DNA of 64,000 bases from an uncultured Pirellulaceae bacterium (GCA_937944405.1 CALDYR010000117.1:1-64000); one strand, 5' to 3'; shown: positions 26,794-36,418, numbered from the stretch's first letter. Program-made: numbers and translations. Notes: generated by a model not told the origin, from the sequence alone.

Positions 26794-27318
26794 ATGAAGC
26801 TTGACCTGCGGATGCAATCCATCGAATTGATTCTATCGGATGTTGACGGCGTCATGACTGATGGTGGCATCACCTACGATAACCAAGGCATCGAAACCAA
26901 AACCTTCCACGTACGTGACGGTATGGGGATCAAGCTATGGCAGAAAACGGGCCACCGATTCGGCGTCATCACTGCGCGCAGTTCCCACATTGTGAAACTC
27001 CGCATGGAGGAGCTGGGGGCTGATTACATCCGTCAAGGCACCGAACAGAAATTGGCCGCCGCAAAACAAATCATCACCGAACTGGAGCTCGCACCTCAAA
27101 ACGTATGTTACATCGGTGACGATCTGACTGACGTTCCCCTGATGCAATTTGTTGGCGTTTCGGCTTCAGTTGCCGACGGCGCCCAAGACGTAAAGCAAGT
27201 CGCCGACTACGTCACAAAATCTGCAGGCGGCACCGGCGCAATCCGGGAACTGGTCGAACTAATCCTCAAAAGCCAAAAACGCTGGAACGAATTACTGCAG
27301 GGCTACGGCATCGCATAA
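26794..27318 (+). CDS. kdsC: 3-deoxy-D-manno-octulosonate 8-phosphate phosphatase
   Basis: A compact HAD-family phosphatase of 174 residues, the usual KdsC length. Motif I is LSDVDGVMTDGG with the nucleophile and acid Asp pair; motif II is GVITARSS; the C-terminal acidic motif is YIGDDLTDVPLM. The segment FHVRDGMGIKLWQ is characteristic of KdsC and lacks a separate cap domain, consistent with tetramer formation. The enzyme removes phosphate from KDO-8-phosphate in lipopolysaccharide core synthesis. It heads an apparent operon with a large LptA/OstA-like gene 55 bp downstream, which fits an outer-membrane role. Other sugar-phosphatase specificities cannot be excluded. Confidence 0.88.
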   Translation: MKLDLRMQSIELILSDVDGVMTDGGITYDNQGIETKTFHVRDGMGIKLWQKTGHRFGVITARSSHIVKLRMEELGADYIRQGTEQKLAAAKQIITELELAPQNVCYIGDDLTDVPLMQFVGVSASVADGAQDVKQVADYVTKSAGGTGAIRELVELILKSQKRWNELLQGYGIA

Positions 27319-27373
27319 ACCTGACTGATTTTTCGTACCCAACCCATCTGATTTCCACGAAAGTAACTCTCCC

Positions 27374-30300
27374 TTGCCACGACGGACCCACCCACTGGCC
27401 CAGTACCTTTTGGCACTGGCACTGATGATCGGCGCTTATTCGGCGTATGCCAAATTTGCGGTGCCGATGATCGAGGGGCCCGCCGGTCAAATCCGACGCA
27501 GTGTCGCAACGATTCCCGCGACGTTACCCGAAAAGCAAGACAATAAAGCCCGCCTGTTCCAGTTGCTGCCCAACAACGCTTGGGAGTTAGGCCAATGCAA
27601 AACGCTGTTCACTAATTCCGGAACGCTACTGTTCCAAGAAATGACACGTATTGACGACCAAGGAACCTATACCCTGACCCCATTCACGATGATCATGAAT
27701 GATCATCAATCGGGTACCGCATTCGCCGCCAAATTAGACCCCACCGTCCCCCCCACGGTCCTTCGGTGTGGTGAAGCCAAGCTAAAATTCGACGGCCCCA
27801 TCACCATCACTGGAAATTCCGGCATCCAGATGAGATCGGCCAGTCTTAACGGCGAAGTCACCATCTTCCGACCCTCGGCTTCCAACGAAAAAGACGAAAC
27901 GCTGAAGCTGATCACACAGAACGTCCAAATCAACACCGAACGCATTCTAACCTTCAGCGATGTCGCCTTCGCTTTCGGGCCTCACAAAGGCAGCGGTAAA
28001 AACCTTTCGATCGACTTAACCCACCACGCCCAATCGGACCAAAAGATCAAAAAGGACTTCTCCTCAATCGAAGGGATTTCGCGCATCGAACTGACCAAAC
28101 TCGATCGCCTGCTGCTGGACCCAAGCGTCCTTGGGGACGACAACTCACCGCGCACTGTTAAACCCCCATTCATGTTCGACACCGCCAGCGCCCCGTTGGA
28201 AATAACATGCAGCGGGCCATTTGTTTTCGATTACGACAAACGCGCTGCCACGTTCCAACAAAAAGTCTACGGCAAACAATTGGATGAATTCGGCGACAAC
28301 CTCAGCTGCGAAACCCTGACAGTTGCTTTTGGCCAACGGGCCCAACGCGACAGCCCGAAAAACGAATCCAACAGAGGCAATCAAGCCAATGGGGTGAACA
28401 TCAAACACCTCAGCGCGATCGGCACCACCGATCAACCAGCGGTCATCATCGCCAACTCGCGGAGGACGAAAATCACCGGCGACGAATTGCAGTTCAATTC
28501 ATTAAACAACGAAATCATCGCCAGTAGCACCGACACCGTAACGATTGTCGGGCCCGAGATTAACGTTCGCGCCAGAACGATCAAGTATCAACTGTCCGCT
28601 GATCAATCCTTAGGGAATCTCGAAGCAATCGGACCAGGTGAATTTTACCGGCGCTCCGACGACCCACGCCAAAACCTGTTCGCCCGTTGGCAACGCCGCC
28701 TCACCATCGCGCCACACGCCGACAAACAAAAACGAATCATCATCGACGGTGCCGCCGAAGTTCTGGTGCAAGATGACACTCAAATTTCCTCGGAACGAAT
28801 CAGCATCGCGCTGCACGAAATCAAAACCGCGACCCAATACGAATACCGCCCCGCTGAGATCGTCACCGAACAAACGGTCACCATCATTTCCCCCAATCTC
28901 GACGGTGTCGCCCGCAAATTGATCGCGCGATGGCCAACCCCTGTTCCTTCAGATGGGAAAAATAAATTGTCCCAGCAGGAATTCAAAAAACAGAGATCCT
29001 TCGTAAAACAACCTTCTCGGCAGCAACCTTCTCGGCAGAAAATTTCTCAGCAGAATTTCCCTAGGCGCCAAAGAACAGACGCCCATCAAGTCATGCGCCC
29101 GCAGTTCCCCCAGGCCATCGTCGACCAGCTCCAACCTCAAACCCAACCTCGAACCAAGCTACGGCAAATATCTGACTCAACCGCGCGACCCAACTTTGCA
29201 CCGCTGCAGCTTGCCACCTACCAACAGCCCGCCGAACTTGCAACTTCATCACCGCCGGCGCACGAAACGAAATCACTAAAACAATTCATCCGATTCAAAA
29301 CCGACGCTGTAGAACTCCAGCTATCACAAATCGGCGATAACATGCAATTGGCTGACCTGCGAATGGACGGCAACATCGTGATTCACCAACTACCCGAAAA
29401 AGGGTCCGACCAACCACCACTGAAGGTCGCCGGAAATCGTGTGCGGATTGTCCCGCAAGGCGAAAAAACCTTTCGGCTACTGGTCGCAGGCACTGCTGAA
29501 GCATTGGCCACCGTTGTTTCGCAAGAACTCGCGCTCAGCGGAGAAGACATTCACCTTGATCAATCGGCCAACAAAGTCTGGGTGGCCGGAACAGGTGTGA
29601 TGAACATCAAACAATCCGCCGGTCAACGAAAAAACGGCGATCCCATGCAACTGGTGTCTGCAACCAGTGTACCACCACAGAATCAATCTAATCCGGTGAA
29701 TCTTGCCCCCCGGGGCGATATCGATGTCGAATTCGCCGGCGGCATGGTTTTCGACGGATCAAAAATCTACTTCGAACGAAACGTCCTCATGACGGCTTAC
29801 GGCGCCCCCACCGGCGCCCAGCCATCGGTAACCAAAACCCTCAGCCAAGCCCTCAGCGTCGAACTATCCAATCGAGTCGACTTCAGCCAGCTTTCGTCAG
29901 GTCGCAAAATTGGTGATGTGGAGATGAACGAAATGGTATTAGTGAATTCCATCACCGACACCCAGCGCGTCTTCAAAGACCACGTCGGCCAAGACGACCC
30001 GCGTTTCAACGCCAGCGACGCACCGATCATTTTCCAAAACGAAGTCTTCGACCGCTCAGGACAGCTAACCCAACAACGACGATTCGTCGTGCCACGGGCG
30101 ACAATCAATGCCGCCACCAACACCATTTACGCCACAGGGCCAGGAAAGATTTTCACACATCAAAAAGGGAGCCAAGGGGTCGCTGGAATCGGTGGGCTTA
30201 ACCGGTTGGGCACTCAACCAAACACTCAACCCGATGTGGCTAACAACAAAACCGAAATCAACTACCTCCAAGTCAATTTTGACGACCGTTTGATCGCCGA

Positions 30301-30739
30301 TCTGGGACAAAAACAACTGAACATTACTGGCAACATTCGCACGCTGTTTTCACCTGCACCGAACTTTGATTTCGCGCTCGACCCCGACACCCATGAAACG
30401 CTCCCCGCCGGCGCGATCAAACTGAAGTGTGAAAACATGCAGCTGAGCCAATGGTTACCCGCCGGCAGCGCCAAACCCCAAAACGAACTGATCGCCACCG
30501 GCAACACCCACGTCACCAGCCCCACCCTTGAATCAACCGCCGATCGCATCAGCTACAACGATGGCAATGACCAGATGGTCGTCGAAGGCACAACGCGATC
30601 ACCAGCAAACCTTTGGTATCGCCAAACCGCGCGCGGACAACGCCAGTTTCTAACCGCCAGCAAAATCATCTACCACCCGTCCACCGGCACCGCCGAAACT
30701 CAAGGCGTTCGCAACCTAAATATCAGCATCGGTAAATGA
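27374..30739 (+). CDS. Large LptA/OstA-like LPS-transport family protein
   Basis: This 1121-residue protein has one N-terminal membrane or signal segment (about 8-28) and then a very long beta-rich periplasmic region with repeated OstA-like patterns: PFVFDYDKRAATFQQKVYG, NNEIIASSTDTVTIVG, INVRARTIKYQL, MVFDGSKIYFERNV, and the closing ISYNDGNDQMVVEG. OstA/LptA domains form beta-jelly-roll slots that carry LPS. A Gln/Pro-rich low-complexity linker lies near 525-620. The start is a TTG at 27374; no better start precedes the hydrophobic segment. The position between kdsC and a lipoprotein gene supports an LPS-transport or LptC/LptA-like role. The fold assignment is by pattern recognition, not alignment. 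Confidence 0.65.
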   Translation: MPRRTHPLAQYLLALALMIGAYSAYAKFAVPMIEGPAGQIRRSVATIPATLPEKQDNKARLFQLLPNNAWELGQCKTLFTNSGTLLFQEMTRIDDQGTYTLTPFTMIMNDHQSGTAFAAKLDPTVPPTVLRCGEAKLKFDGPITITGNSGIQMRSASLNGEVTIFRPSASNEKDETLKLITQNVQINTERILTFSDVAFAFGPHKGSGKNLSIDLTHHAQSDQKIKKDFSSIEGISRIELTKLDRLLLDPSVLGDDNSPRTVKPPFMFDTASAPLEITCSGPFVFDYDKRAATFQQKVYGKQLDEFGDNLSCETLTVAFGQRAQRDSPKNESNRGNQANGVNIKHLSAIGTTDQPAVIIANSRRTKITGDELQFNSLNNEIIASSTDTVTIVGPEINVRARTIKYQLSADQSLGNLEAIGPGEFYRRSDDPRQNLFARWQRRLTIAPHADKQKRIIIDGAAEVLVQDDTQISSERISIALHEIKTATQYEYRPAEIVTEQTVTIISPNLDGVARKLIARWPTPVPSDGKNKLSQQEFKKQRSFVKQPSRQQPSRQKISQQNFPRRQRTDAHQVMRPQFPQAIVDQLQPQTQPRTKLRQISDSTARPNFAPLQLATYQQPAELATSSPPAHETKSLKQFIRFKTDAVELQLSQIGDNMQLADLRMDGNIVIHQLPEKGSDQPPLKVAGNRVRIVPQGEKTFRLLVAGTAEALATVVSQELALSGEDIHLDQSANKVWVAGTGVMNIKQSAGQRKNGDPMQLVSATSVPPQNQSNPVNLAPRGDIDVEFAGGMVFDGSKIYFERNVLMTAYGAPTGAQPSVTKTLSQALSVELSNRVDFSQLSSGRKIGDVEMNEMVLVNSITDTQRVFKDHVGQDDPRFNASDAPIIFQNEVFDRSGQLTQQRRFVVPRATINAATNTIYATGPGKIFTHQKGSQGVAGIGGLNRLGTQPNTQPDVANNKTEINYLQVNFDDRLIADLGQKQLNITGNIRTLFSPAPNFDFALDPDTHETLPAGAIKLKCENMQLSQWLPAGSAKPQNELIATGNTHVTSPTLESTADRISYNDGNDQMVVEGTTRSPANLWYRQTARGQRQFLTASKIIYHPSTGTAETQGVRNLNISIGK

Positions 30740-31668
30740 GCCCGCATATGACGTTGATAAAATATCACGCTTTGGCTCTGGTTTTGGTTTTACTGGCCCC
30801 CATCATGGGCTGTCAGTCAGCAACCACCACCACCGGTCGGTCGCTGAACCAATTGGTGGGCAGCCTGAAACCCTCCAACGATCGCCCATGGGCACCCGAG
30901 ATGGAGACACTGCCCTATGTCATCGCCAGCCCCGGCCAACCCACGATGACCATCAAGAACATTCGCAACTCCAAATACGTTACCGCCGACCAATACGTGG
31001 TACAACACTACGACCGCACCATCGATATTTCAGACATTCAATCGGCTGACTATATTGTGGCTCCATTCAACAATGCCGCCGATTTAGCTCACACGATGAT
31101 CAGTTTTGGACTAACCGACGGATCGTTCATCGTGGTGTCAGTCGAAGTACGTAAAGAACACGACGAAAAGTATTCAGCGGTGCTGGGATTGGGGCCCAAA
31201 TTCGAATTGATGTACGTCGTGGGTGATGAGAAGGACTTGATTCGAATTCGCACTGGCCACAAGGACACCGCCGTCTACGTCTATCCCACCGTCGCCACCC
31301 GCGCCCAGGCCCAAGCCTTATTCGTCGACATCATGGCCCGTGTTAATAAACTGGCCGTCGAGCCCGAATTTTACAACACGTTGACCAATAACTGCACGAC
31401 CAACCTAAAAACGCACGTCAATCACGTCGCAGGCAACCGGTTAAACTACGATTGGCGCATCCTCCTGCCGGCGCATTCCGCACAGTACGCTTATGACCTC
31501 GGACTACTGGACAATTCAATCCCTTTTAAAGACCTGCAATCACTAGCATTGGTCAACGATTTAGCCGACCGTTACTACGACGCTCCAGATTTCTCCGAAA
31601 AGATACGTGGCCGCCGTCCAATCATCAAACGACTGGCACAACGCAACGGCTCAGTGAATCGTTATTAG
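30736..31668 (+). CDS. DUF4105 (Lnb N-terminal periplasmic domain-like) lipoprotein
   Basis: The start codon overlaps the previous stop (ATGA), so the gene is translationally coupled to the OstA-like gene. A second ATG at 30748 is equally possible. A lipoprotein signal ends at LAPIMGC. The body fits DUF4105: a YVVQHYDRTIDISDIQ opening, SFGLTDGSFIVVSVEVRKE, and the family hallmark FYNTLTNNCTTNL with a conserved Cys and following His (KTHVNHV). The domain is related to papain/NlpC-type folds, so the Cys could be catalytic, but this is inference. Length 310 residues. Confidence 0.75.
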   Translation: MSPHMTLIKYHALALVLVLLAPIMGCQSATTTTGRSLNQLVGSLKPSNDRPWAPEMETLPYVIASPGQPTMTIKNIRNSKYVTADQYVVQHYDRTIDISDIQSADYIVAPFNNAADLAHTMISFGLTDGSFIVVSVEVRKEHDEKYSAVLGLGPKFELMYVVGDEKDLIRIRTGHKDTAVYVYPTVATRAQAQALFVDIMARVNKLAVEPEFYNTLTNNCTTNLKTHVNHVAGNRLNYDWRILLPAHSAQYAYDLGLLDNSIPFKDLQSLALVNDLADRYYDAPDFSEKIRGRRPIIKRLAQRNGSVNRY

Positions 31669-32122
31669 CGACCGAAAAACCATCGCTGCTGCCCCCGGTT
31701 TGTCAGCGCAGAATTTCAGGCGCTTCCCCGATTTTAGTGGCATGCTTCGGAATCGTAGGGGGATTCACCGGAATTACGCCCGCCCAAGTTGTGGACGTTC
31801 TACATAGGGCGCTCTACATAGGGCGTTCAATTGGATGCGCCATTTTGCGCATCGACTGCAGAGGCGCGTGCGCGCTGCAGATGTTGCGTCACTGATCAAA
31901 AAGCTGTTACCCCCACACCGCCTCCGGGACTGCCGCCGAGGTAGCTGAAACAGCGGCTTGACGATCGTAAATTGAACAGCAGCCACCTCTTTCGCTAAGG
32001 GGACCTAAGAATCGCGCTCCATCACCGAACCGCTGCGGTCGTTGAGCGTTATCGCTAAACCGCCGACACGGGTCACAGCGCAACTGCCGGTGGCGCTCCC
32101 CCTAGACCGAGATACATCTGGA
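31669..32122. other. 454-bp intergenic region with repeat copy
   Basis: The gap between the convergent DUF4105 (plus) and nuclease-fold (minus) genes contains an extended interspersed repeat (31735-31776) and a short tandem pair of TCTACATAGGGCG (31799-31811 and 31813-31825). No gene is supported. Confidence 0.5.
31735..31776 (-). repeat. Extended interspersed repeat copy (reverse orientation)
   Basis: A block beginning TAGTGGCATGCTTCGGAATC leads into a degenerate reverse copy of the short repeat (GGATTCACCGGAATT). The same order of blocks is found at 39086-39141, showing that the repeat unit extends beyond the 21-bp core. Confidence 0.6.
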
Positions 32123-32722
32123 CTATTTTAGACTGCTGATCTGTTGAGCGTAGAACTCCCACGGCGGCACTGGATCAGGATCGGCCCATAATCCAATTTG
32201 CTCTTTTTGGGCTTTCCGAAATGCCTCTTGATAAGTTCGACATCCTTCAAATTTCCCGCCATCATACCAAGCCATTCCATGGCGAACCAACTCCAGCCCG
32301 ATGTCGGTCTGCCCCCCCTTTTCATCGATGTGAATCGCATGGCCAAATTCGCGCTTGAGATCGTCGTATCCGTCGATCGTTAGATTCAATATCTTGTCCT
32401 GATAGTTCTTAATCAGAAATTGGTTGGCTTCCACATGGAAGGACTGCCCAGGCTCGGGACAATCAACACCGGTGATGAAAAAGTAGTGCAACGCGTTGGC
32501 GTCACCAAACTCGAAATTGTCACCGCCCCAGACACGGCCCATACGTCCCACCAACTCCCCTGCCTCTTCGCTCCGCAACCCCGCAGGAATCGCAGTCGCT
32601 CTGGTCAGCAAGTGGTCATCGCGCCCGACGATGACGTAGATCACCAGCAGCACCGCCAGCGTCATGGCCATAAACGCAATTGTCAACTTACGAGTCAAAC
32701 GGTCGGTTGGATCTGATATCAA
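32123..32722 (-). CDS. Membrane-anchored staphylococcal-nuclease-fold protein, probably inactive
   Basis: A 199-residue protein with one N-terminal membrane helix (about 13-32) and a thermonuclease-type beta-barrel domain. The core ITGVDCPEPG corresponds to the nuclease LVDTPE motif, so the metal-binding Asp and general-base Glu are present (D87, E90). Aligned by hand to staphylococcal nuclease, catalytic Arg35 falls on F82 and Arg87 on H128 (EFGHAI in place of YGR). The last helix (FRKAQKEQIGLW) and PPWEF tail are normal for the family. The in-frame start is a TTG at 32722; an ATG at 32671 would remove the basic residues before the helix. Likely a binding domain or degenerate nuclease. Confidence 0.7.
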   Translation of the reverse strand: MISDPTDRLTRKLTIAFMAMTLAVLLVIYVIVGRDDHLLTRATAIPAGLRSEEAGELVGRMGRVWGGDNFEFGDANALHYFFITGVDCPEPGQSFHVEANQFLIKNYQDKILNLTIDGYDDLKREFGHAIHIDEKGGQTDIGLELVRHGMAWYDGGKFEGCRTYQEAFRKAQKEQIGLWADPDPVPPWEFYAQQISSLK

Positions 32723-32944
32723 AACAGCTTTAGCACCCTAAGTGCCCCGTTAACGGGAGAGAAAATGAACGGGAGAGCAAGTGACTCCGCGCGACTATTT
32801 TCACCAAAAAGTAAACTTTTTTCTATCGCAAATCGTGCTATCAACGGATTTGATCACCCAAGGCATTTCCGTAGCCTCTACGCCTTTGATTTCCGATAAT
32901 AGAAACGAGCGTTTATCGGTCTTTCCAACTCTTTTCAGGTTCTC

Positions 32945-33898
32945 ATGCTCAGCCTTCGACAAAAAATATCGAACTGTATCCCAACGCTGGTCTTCCTTGT
33001 AACGCTGTCGTTTTTTGCCCCCGCGACCTCCGCCCAAGAAATGCGAAACGCGTCCGGTAGCCCCGTACAGAGCCAAACAGTCGCCGCCCCTGCCGACGTC
33101 CCACGATCTAGCGCAGGCAAAAAAAGCAGCCTCCCCGTTGGCGACGAAATTGAAAACGTCCCCGTTGACGCAGGCGAAAAGGTTGACGCTCTGATCACGC
33201 AAATTGTGCTTAAGAACATCCCGCACCAATTTAACGAAGACAAAGACTGGGGCGCACAAGAAGAACGATGGAATGGCGTAGACATCCAACGCGACGGTTT
33301 GAAAATTCGCACTCACCGCAAGAAAAAAATGGTCAACCACGGAACGTGGAAAAAATACGAAGTGTCGCTGTTGAATCCTCAGCAACAATTTGCCATCTCG
33401 GTGAAAAACATGCGAGAAGCGCAAGAGGGAAAGATGGAGTTCGAAGTCCATGTTGCTGCCAATCTGAAAATCGATGGACGACAATCCAAATGGGTCAAAG
33501 GAGTTCAACTCTATAACGTTTCGGTCGACGGGAAAGCCAAAGTGAACTTAACGGCGACGATCGAACTGCGGTCACTGATGGACGTGACGAAGTTTCCTCC
33601 GGATCTCGTGTTTCGCCCGCAAGCCAAGTCGGTCGATATCGAGCTTTCCGAATTTCGCATCGACCGCATCAGTAAGGTCGGCGGCGAAGTGGCTCAACTG
33701 GTCGCGCGATTGGCGCGTCGTGCCATTGAAGGGCGACTGGAAAAAGAAGAAACCAAAACCCTCAAGAAGTTGAACGCTGAATTCGAGAAGAACGAAGACA
33801 AATTAAAACTTTCTCTGCACAAAGCAATATCCACTAAATGGTCTGCGGTAGCAAAAAAATTCATGCCTCCAGATGCCAAACAAGGCTTAGAGAATTGA
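32945..33898 (+). CDS. Secreted protein of unknown function
   Basis: The 317-residue product begins with a signal peptide (basic start, hydrophobic FLVTLSFFAP, cleavage near ATSAQ). The mature region has alternating charged and hydrophobic strands, probably beta-rich (for example VDIQRDGLKIRTHRKKK, VKGVQLYNVSVDGKAKVNLTATIEL), then an amphipathic helical C-terminus rich in Lys/Glu/Leu (EGRLEKEETKTLKKLNAEF), suggesting a coiled coil. No known domain was recognised. It is divergent from the nuclease-fold gene and stands alone. Codon use and composition match the neighbours, so I accept it as real. Confidence 0.65.
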   Translation: MLSLRQKISNCIPTLVFLVTLSFFAPATSAQEMRNASGSPVQSQTVAAPADVPRSSAGKKSSLPVGDEIENVPVDAGEKVDALITQIVLKNIPHQFNEDKDWGAQEERWNGVDIQRDGLKIRTHRKKKMVNHGTWKKYEVSLLNPQQQFAISVKNMREAQEGKMEFEVHVAANLKIDGRQSKWVKGVQLYNVSVDGKAKVNLTATIELRSLMDVTKFPPDLVFRPQAKSVDIELSEFRIDRISKVGGEVAQLVARLARRAIEGRLEKEETKTLKKLNAEFEKNEDKLKLSLHKAISTKWSAVAKKFMPPDAKQGLEN

Positions 33899-34607
33899 TT
33901 GTGCGCGACGTGCTCCGTTGCGAAGCTTTTATGATACGGCGCAAAAATGCGGCGCTACTTTGGGGCGGCGGAGCATACCTTTTCAAGATTCCCCAGCGCC
34001 ATTGGAGTTAACGTTGGCAGATCGGTTGAAACTCAGCGCACCAATCCCCAAATCTACTAAAAAAACCAAACATGGTCTTTGGGCGCGACGGACGGGATGC
34101 TGGACCTAAGCTAACGGTAGTCTTGATCGACAGGCACTCCAACCTAAACGCCGAACCAAACGTGGAAGTCGAACCGACAGTGAAAAATAAGCGGAGTGTA
34201 ATCACACCGCAGTTCCTGCCGCATCAGACGGACGCGCAATCGCAGATAGCACGTAAACAAAGCGCGAGATGTACCATAGACGAGATGCACATCGCCTGTC
34301 TGGTAAGATTTTCTAAAAAGAGGTGAGCGAACTAGACCCTGAGACGGCGGATGGGATGAGAACGCGTGAGATCGTTGTTCGCTCACCGACGATCCACTAG
34401 AGCACGTTCCATGCCAAAACCACCCTAAGTGAAAAAAGAACTTCGTTCTTGAGCAACCTCCGTGCTTTATTGATGTTTCCAGCCGCGAAAGAACATTGGG
34501 CGACGAAACGAGCACGCCCGCAGACGCAAAACCGTCTCGTTTTGAGAACTGTTTTTCACAACGAGACAAACTAGGCCCAGCGCTGACGGAGTATCAAAAA
34601 CCTTTTT
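33899..34607. other. 709-bp intergenic region
   Basis: No gene is supported; a 141-codon minus frame (34144-34569) has no recognisable features. It contains a perfect 11-bp inverted repeat, GGTGAGCGAAC (34322-34332) with its complement at 34377-34387; a short hairpin (34436-34450) whose minus-strand reading ends in a T run; and a hairpin just beyond the 3' end of the TVP38-type gene (34534-34567). Confidence 0.4.
34534..34567 (-). terminator. Possible terminator of the TVP38-type gene
   Basis: GTCTCGTT (34534-34541) pairs exactly with AACGAGAC (34560-34567), 41 nt past the stop codon of the minus-strand gene. In that direction the stem is followed by GGTTTTGC, a weak T run. Confidence 0.35.
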
Positions 34608-35330
34608 TCACCCCTGGGCGTCCTCTTGGGGGAGCTTTCCCAGCACCCCAAGCAGCTTCTTCGCCGCCAGTGGAAAAAGGCCCAGCAGGGCGAACGCGAT
34701 CAGAATTTGAGACATTTGACTGCGATCGAAGACCGCATTGACGCCTTTTTCTTGGATCGACTGAAGGTTAGGAATCCGCGACCCGGCGTAGCAAAAAACT
34801 AACGTACCTGCCAACATCCCTAATTGGCTGACCCACCAGAAAGTCGTAACCTTGATTTTGGTTAGCCCCATCACAGCGTTGATAACAAAAAACGGCACTA
34901 ATGGGATAAGCCGCAACGTGAATAAGTAAAATGCCCCTTCTTTTTCCAGTCGGTCCTGAAACGTTTCCAGTGATTGGCCAAATTTCTGGTTGATGTAGTC
35001 TCGAAACAAATATCGGCTGGTCAGAAAGGCCATCGTTGCCCCGGCGGTCGAAGCGAAGCTAATCAGAATCGTCGATGTCGCAAACCCAAAAAACCAAGCG
35101 CAGATCAACGTCATCACCGCCGCGCCGGGAATTAAAAGCCCGGTAATTAAGAAGTAAATCAAAAACGCTCCGGCCAGCACAATCAAGGGATGGGATTCGT
35201 AGTAGTCCTTCAACCCCTGTTCTTGATTGGCCAAGAATTCGAAATTCAGATACTGCTGAAGCAAGACGTATCCCGCCACTGCTGTGATTAAGAATCCCAG
35301 CAGGACTACTATTTTTGTTTTTGACATCAC
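34608..35330 (-). CDS. TVP38/TMEM64 (VTT-domain) membrane protein
   Basis: A 240-residue polytopic protein with five to six hydrophobic segments. The central VTT domain is recognisable by FGFATSTILISFASTAGATMAFLTSRYLFRDYI, the Gly/Ala-rich re-entrant motif, and by FTLRLIPLVPFFVINAVMGLTKIKVTTFWW, the second conserved block. VTT proteins are implicated in lipid scrambling or membrane homeostasis, and the bacterial members are often annotated as DedA-like. Nothing nearby is functionally linked. The ATG at 35330 is the clear start; the opposite neighbour (msrB) is divergent. Confidence 0.88.
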   Translation of the reverse strand: MMSKTKIVVLLGFLITAVAGYVLLQQYLNFEFLANQEQGLKDYYESHPLIVLAGAFLIYFLITGLLIPGAAVMTLICAWFFGFATSTILISFASTAGATMAFLTSRYLFRDYINQKFGQSLETFQDRLEKEGAFYLFTLRLIPLVPFFVINAVMGLTKIKVTTFWWVSQLGMLAGTLVFCYAGSRIPNLQSIQEKGVNAVFDRSQMSQILIAFALLGLFPLAAKKLLGVLGKLPQEDAQG

Positions 35331-35622
35331 CGAAAACCGTTAATTTTAATTGTTGTTTCGGCGTTAGCGGTGCGTACTGGATCGCTGAACCGAGAAAAAA
35401 TCTACCTACGTGGGACCAAATGGGCCTATGCTTGATCATCGGCGTTTAACCTCAGCGCTCAAACACCATTGGACAATCACACGATCCCGAATATGAAACC
35501 GATAAAACGCTGCTGTCGCGGTGTCGTTTTGTCGTGTTGACGCGCGATTGTTCTTTGTGAACGATGAAAAAAGTGATTTCTTACAGACTTCTTCAACAAC
35601 CAACACGATTCGAGAAAAAACG

Positions 35623-36282
35623 ATGAACCCGAACCCCATGGGCCTACTTACCGTTATCGCCTGCCTTACGATCTCAGCCTCGACCGGTTGTGCTCAATCG
35701 ACAACAACGACCCAAGCAGCGCCCGAGTTGACCCGTGCGGACAAAGTCGTAAAAACCGACGCTCAATGGAAGCAGCAATTAACGCCGCTCGAATTCCAAG
35801 TTACTCGACTCAAGGGGACCGAGCGACCGGGAACGGGAAAACTTTTGAAGGTCAAAGCCCCTGGCACTTTCACCTGCAAATGTTGTGATCTCCCGCTGTT
35901 CGACGCCAGCACAAAGTTCGAATCGGGAACCGGATGGCCGAGCTTCTTCAAACCGATTGATGAGGACGCGATCATCGACGTCGTCGACAAAAGTCACTTC
36001 ATGACGCGCACAGAAAACATCTGCAGTCGCTGCGGGGCGCATTTGGGACACGTGTTCACAGACGGCCCGGCCCCCACCGGCTTACGTTATTGCATGAATT
36101 CGGTTTCTCTAAAATTTCAGCCAAAAAGCAAATCAGAGGATAGCGCAGCACAATCATCCGGATCGGGAAGCGCCGCCAAACAATCATCCGGATCGGGAAG
36201 CGCCTCCAAACAATCATCTGGTTCGGGAAGTACCACCAAACAACCGGCCGATAAACAGCCCATGACGTCTCCCAAGAAATAA
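35623..36282 (+). CDS. msrB: Lipoprotein methionine-R-sulfoxide reductase
   Basis: MsrB reduces methionine-R-sulfoxide in damaged proteins. The zinc-site CxxC pairs are present (CKCCDLPL and [12 protein letters not shown]), as are the substrate-site [10 protein letters not shown] and the catalytic Cys in [11 protein letters not shown] start at the ATG at 35623 (219 residues), which gives a lipoprotein signal ending LTISASTGC, so the enzyme should sit in the cell envelope. Upstream in-frame codons to 35521 add an implausible leader. The C-terminus carries three near-identical 10-residue repeats (SSGSGS-type followed by Lys-Gln), a flexible tail not needed for catalysis. Confidence 0.92.
   Translation: MNPNPMGLLTVIACLTISASTGCAQSTTTTQAAPELTRADKVVKTDAQWKQQLTPLEFQVTRLKGTERPGTGKLLKVKAPGTFTCKCCDLPLFDASTKFESGTGWPSFFKPIDEDAIIDVVDKSHFMTRTENICSRCGAHLGHVFTDGPAPTGLRYCMNSVSLKFQPKSKSEDSAAQSSGSGSAAKQSSGSGSASKQSSGSGSTTKQPADKQPMTSPKK
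36151..36240 (+). repeat. In-gene tandem repeat, 3 x 30 bp
   Basis: Units at 36151-36180, 36181-36210 and 36211-36240 each begin CAATCATC and encode QSSGSGSxxK. The first two differ at one base, the third at several, implying a recent duplication of the first two. It lies in the msrB tail. Confidence 0.9.
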
Positions 36283-36382
36283 GCGTCTTTCAACGGCCCG
36301 TTTTCTCGCAATTTTGGGGGCATCAGCGGCGAAAAATCACTAGTTCGTTGCAACCCGCCAAACAGATCAAACAAGCCCGCAC

Positions 36383-36418
36383 CGCAAGCACGTGAATCTG
36401 TCGCACACCGGCATCCAC
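36383..36418 (+). repeat. Direct repeat, first copy (36 bp)
   Basis: Identical to 36499-36534 at 29 of 36 positions by hand alignment; the shared blocks are CGCAAGCACG and ATCTGTCGCAC. The copies are 116 bp apart in the same orientation. Confidence 0.7.

Noticed and set aside
34144-34569. 141-codon minus-strand frame in a gap
   Set aside because: Aromatic- and Cys-rich translation with no motif or start context; it spans two hairpins.
36151-36240. Possible CRISPR-like array
   Set aside because: The units are contiguous 30-bp tandem repeats without spacers, inside the msrB frame.
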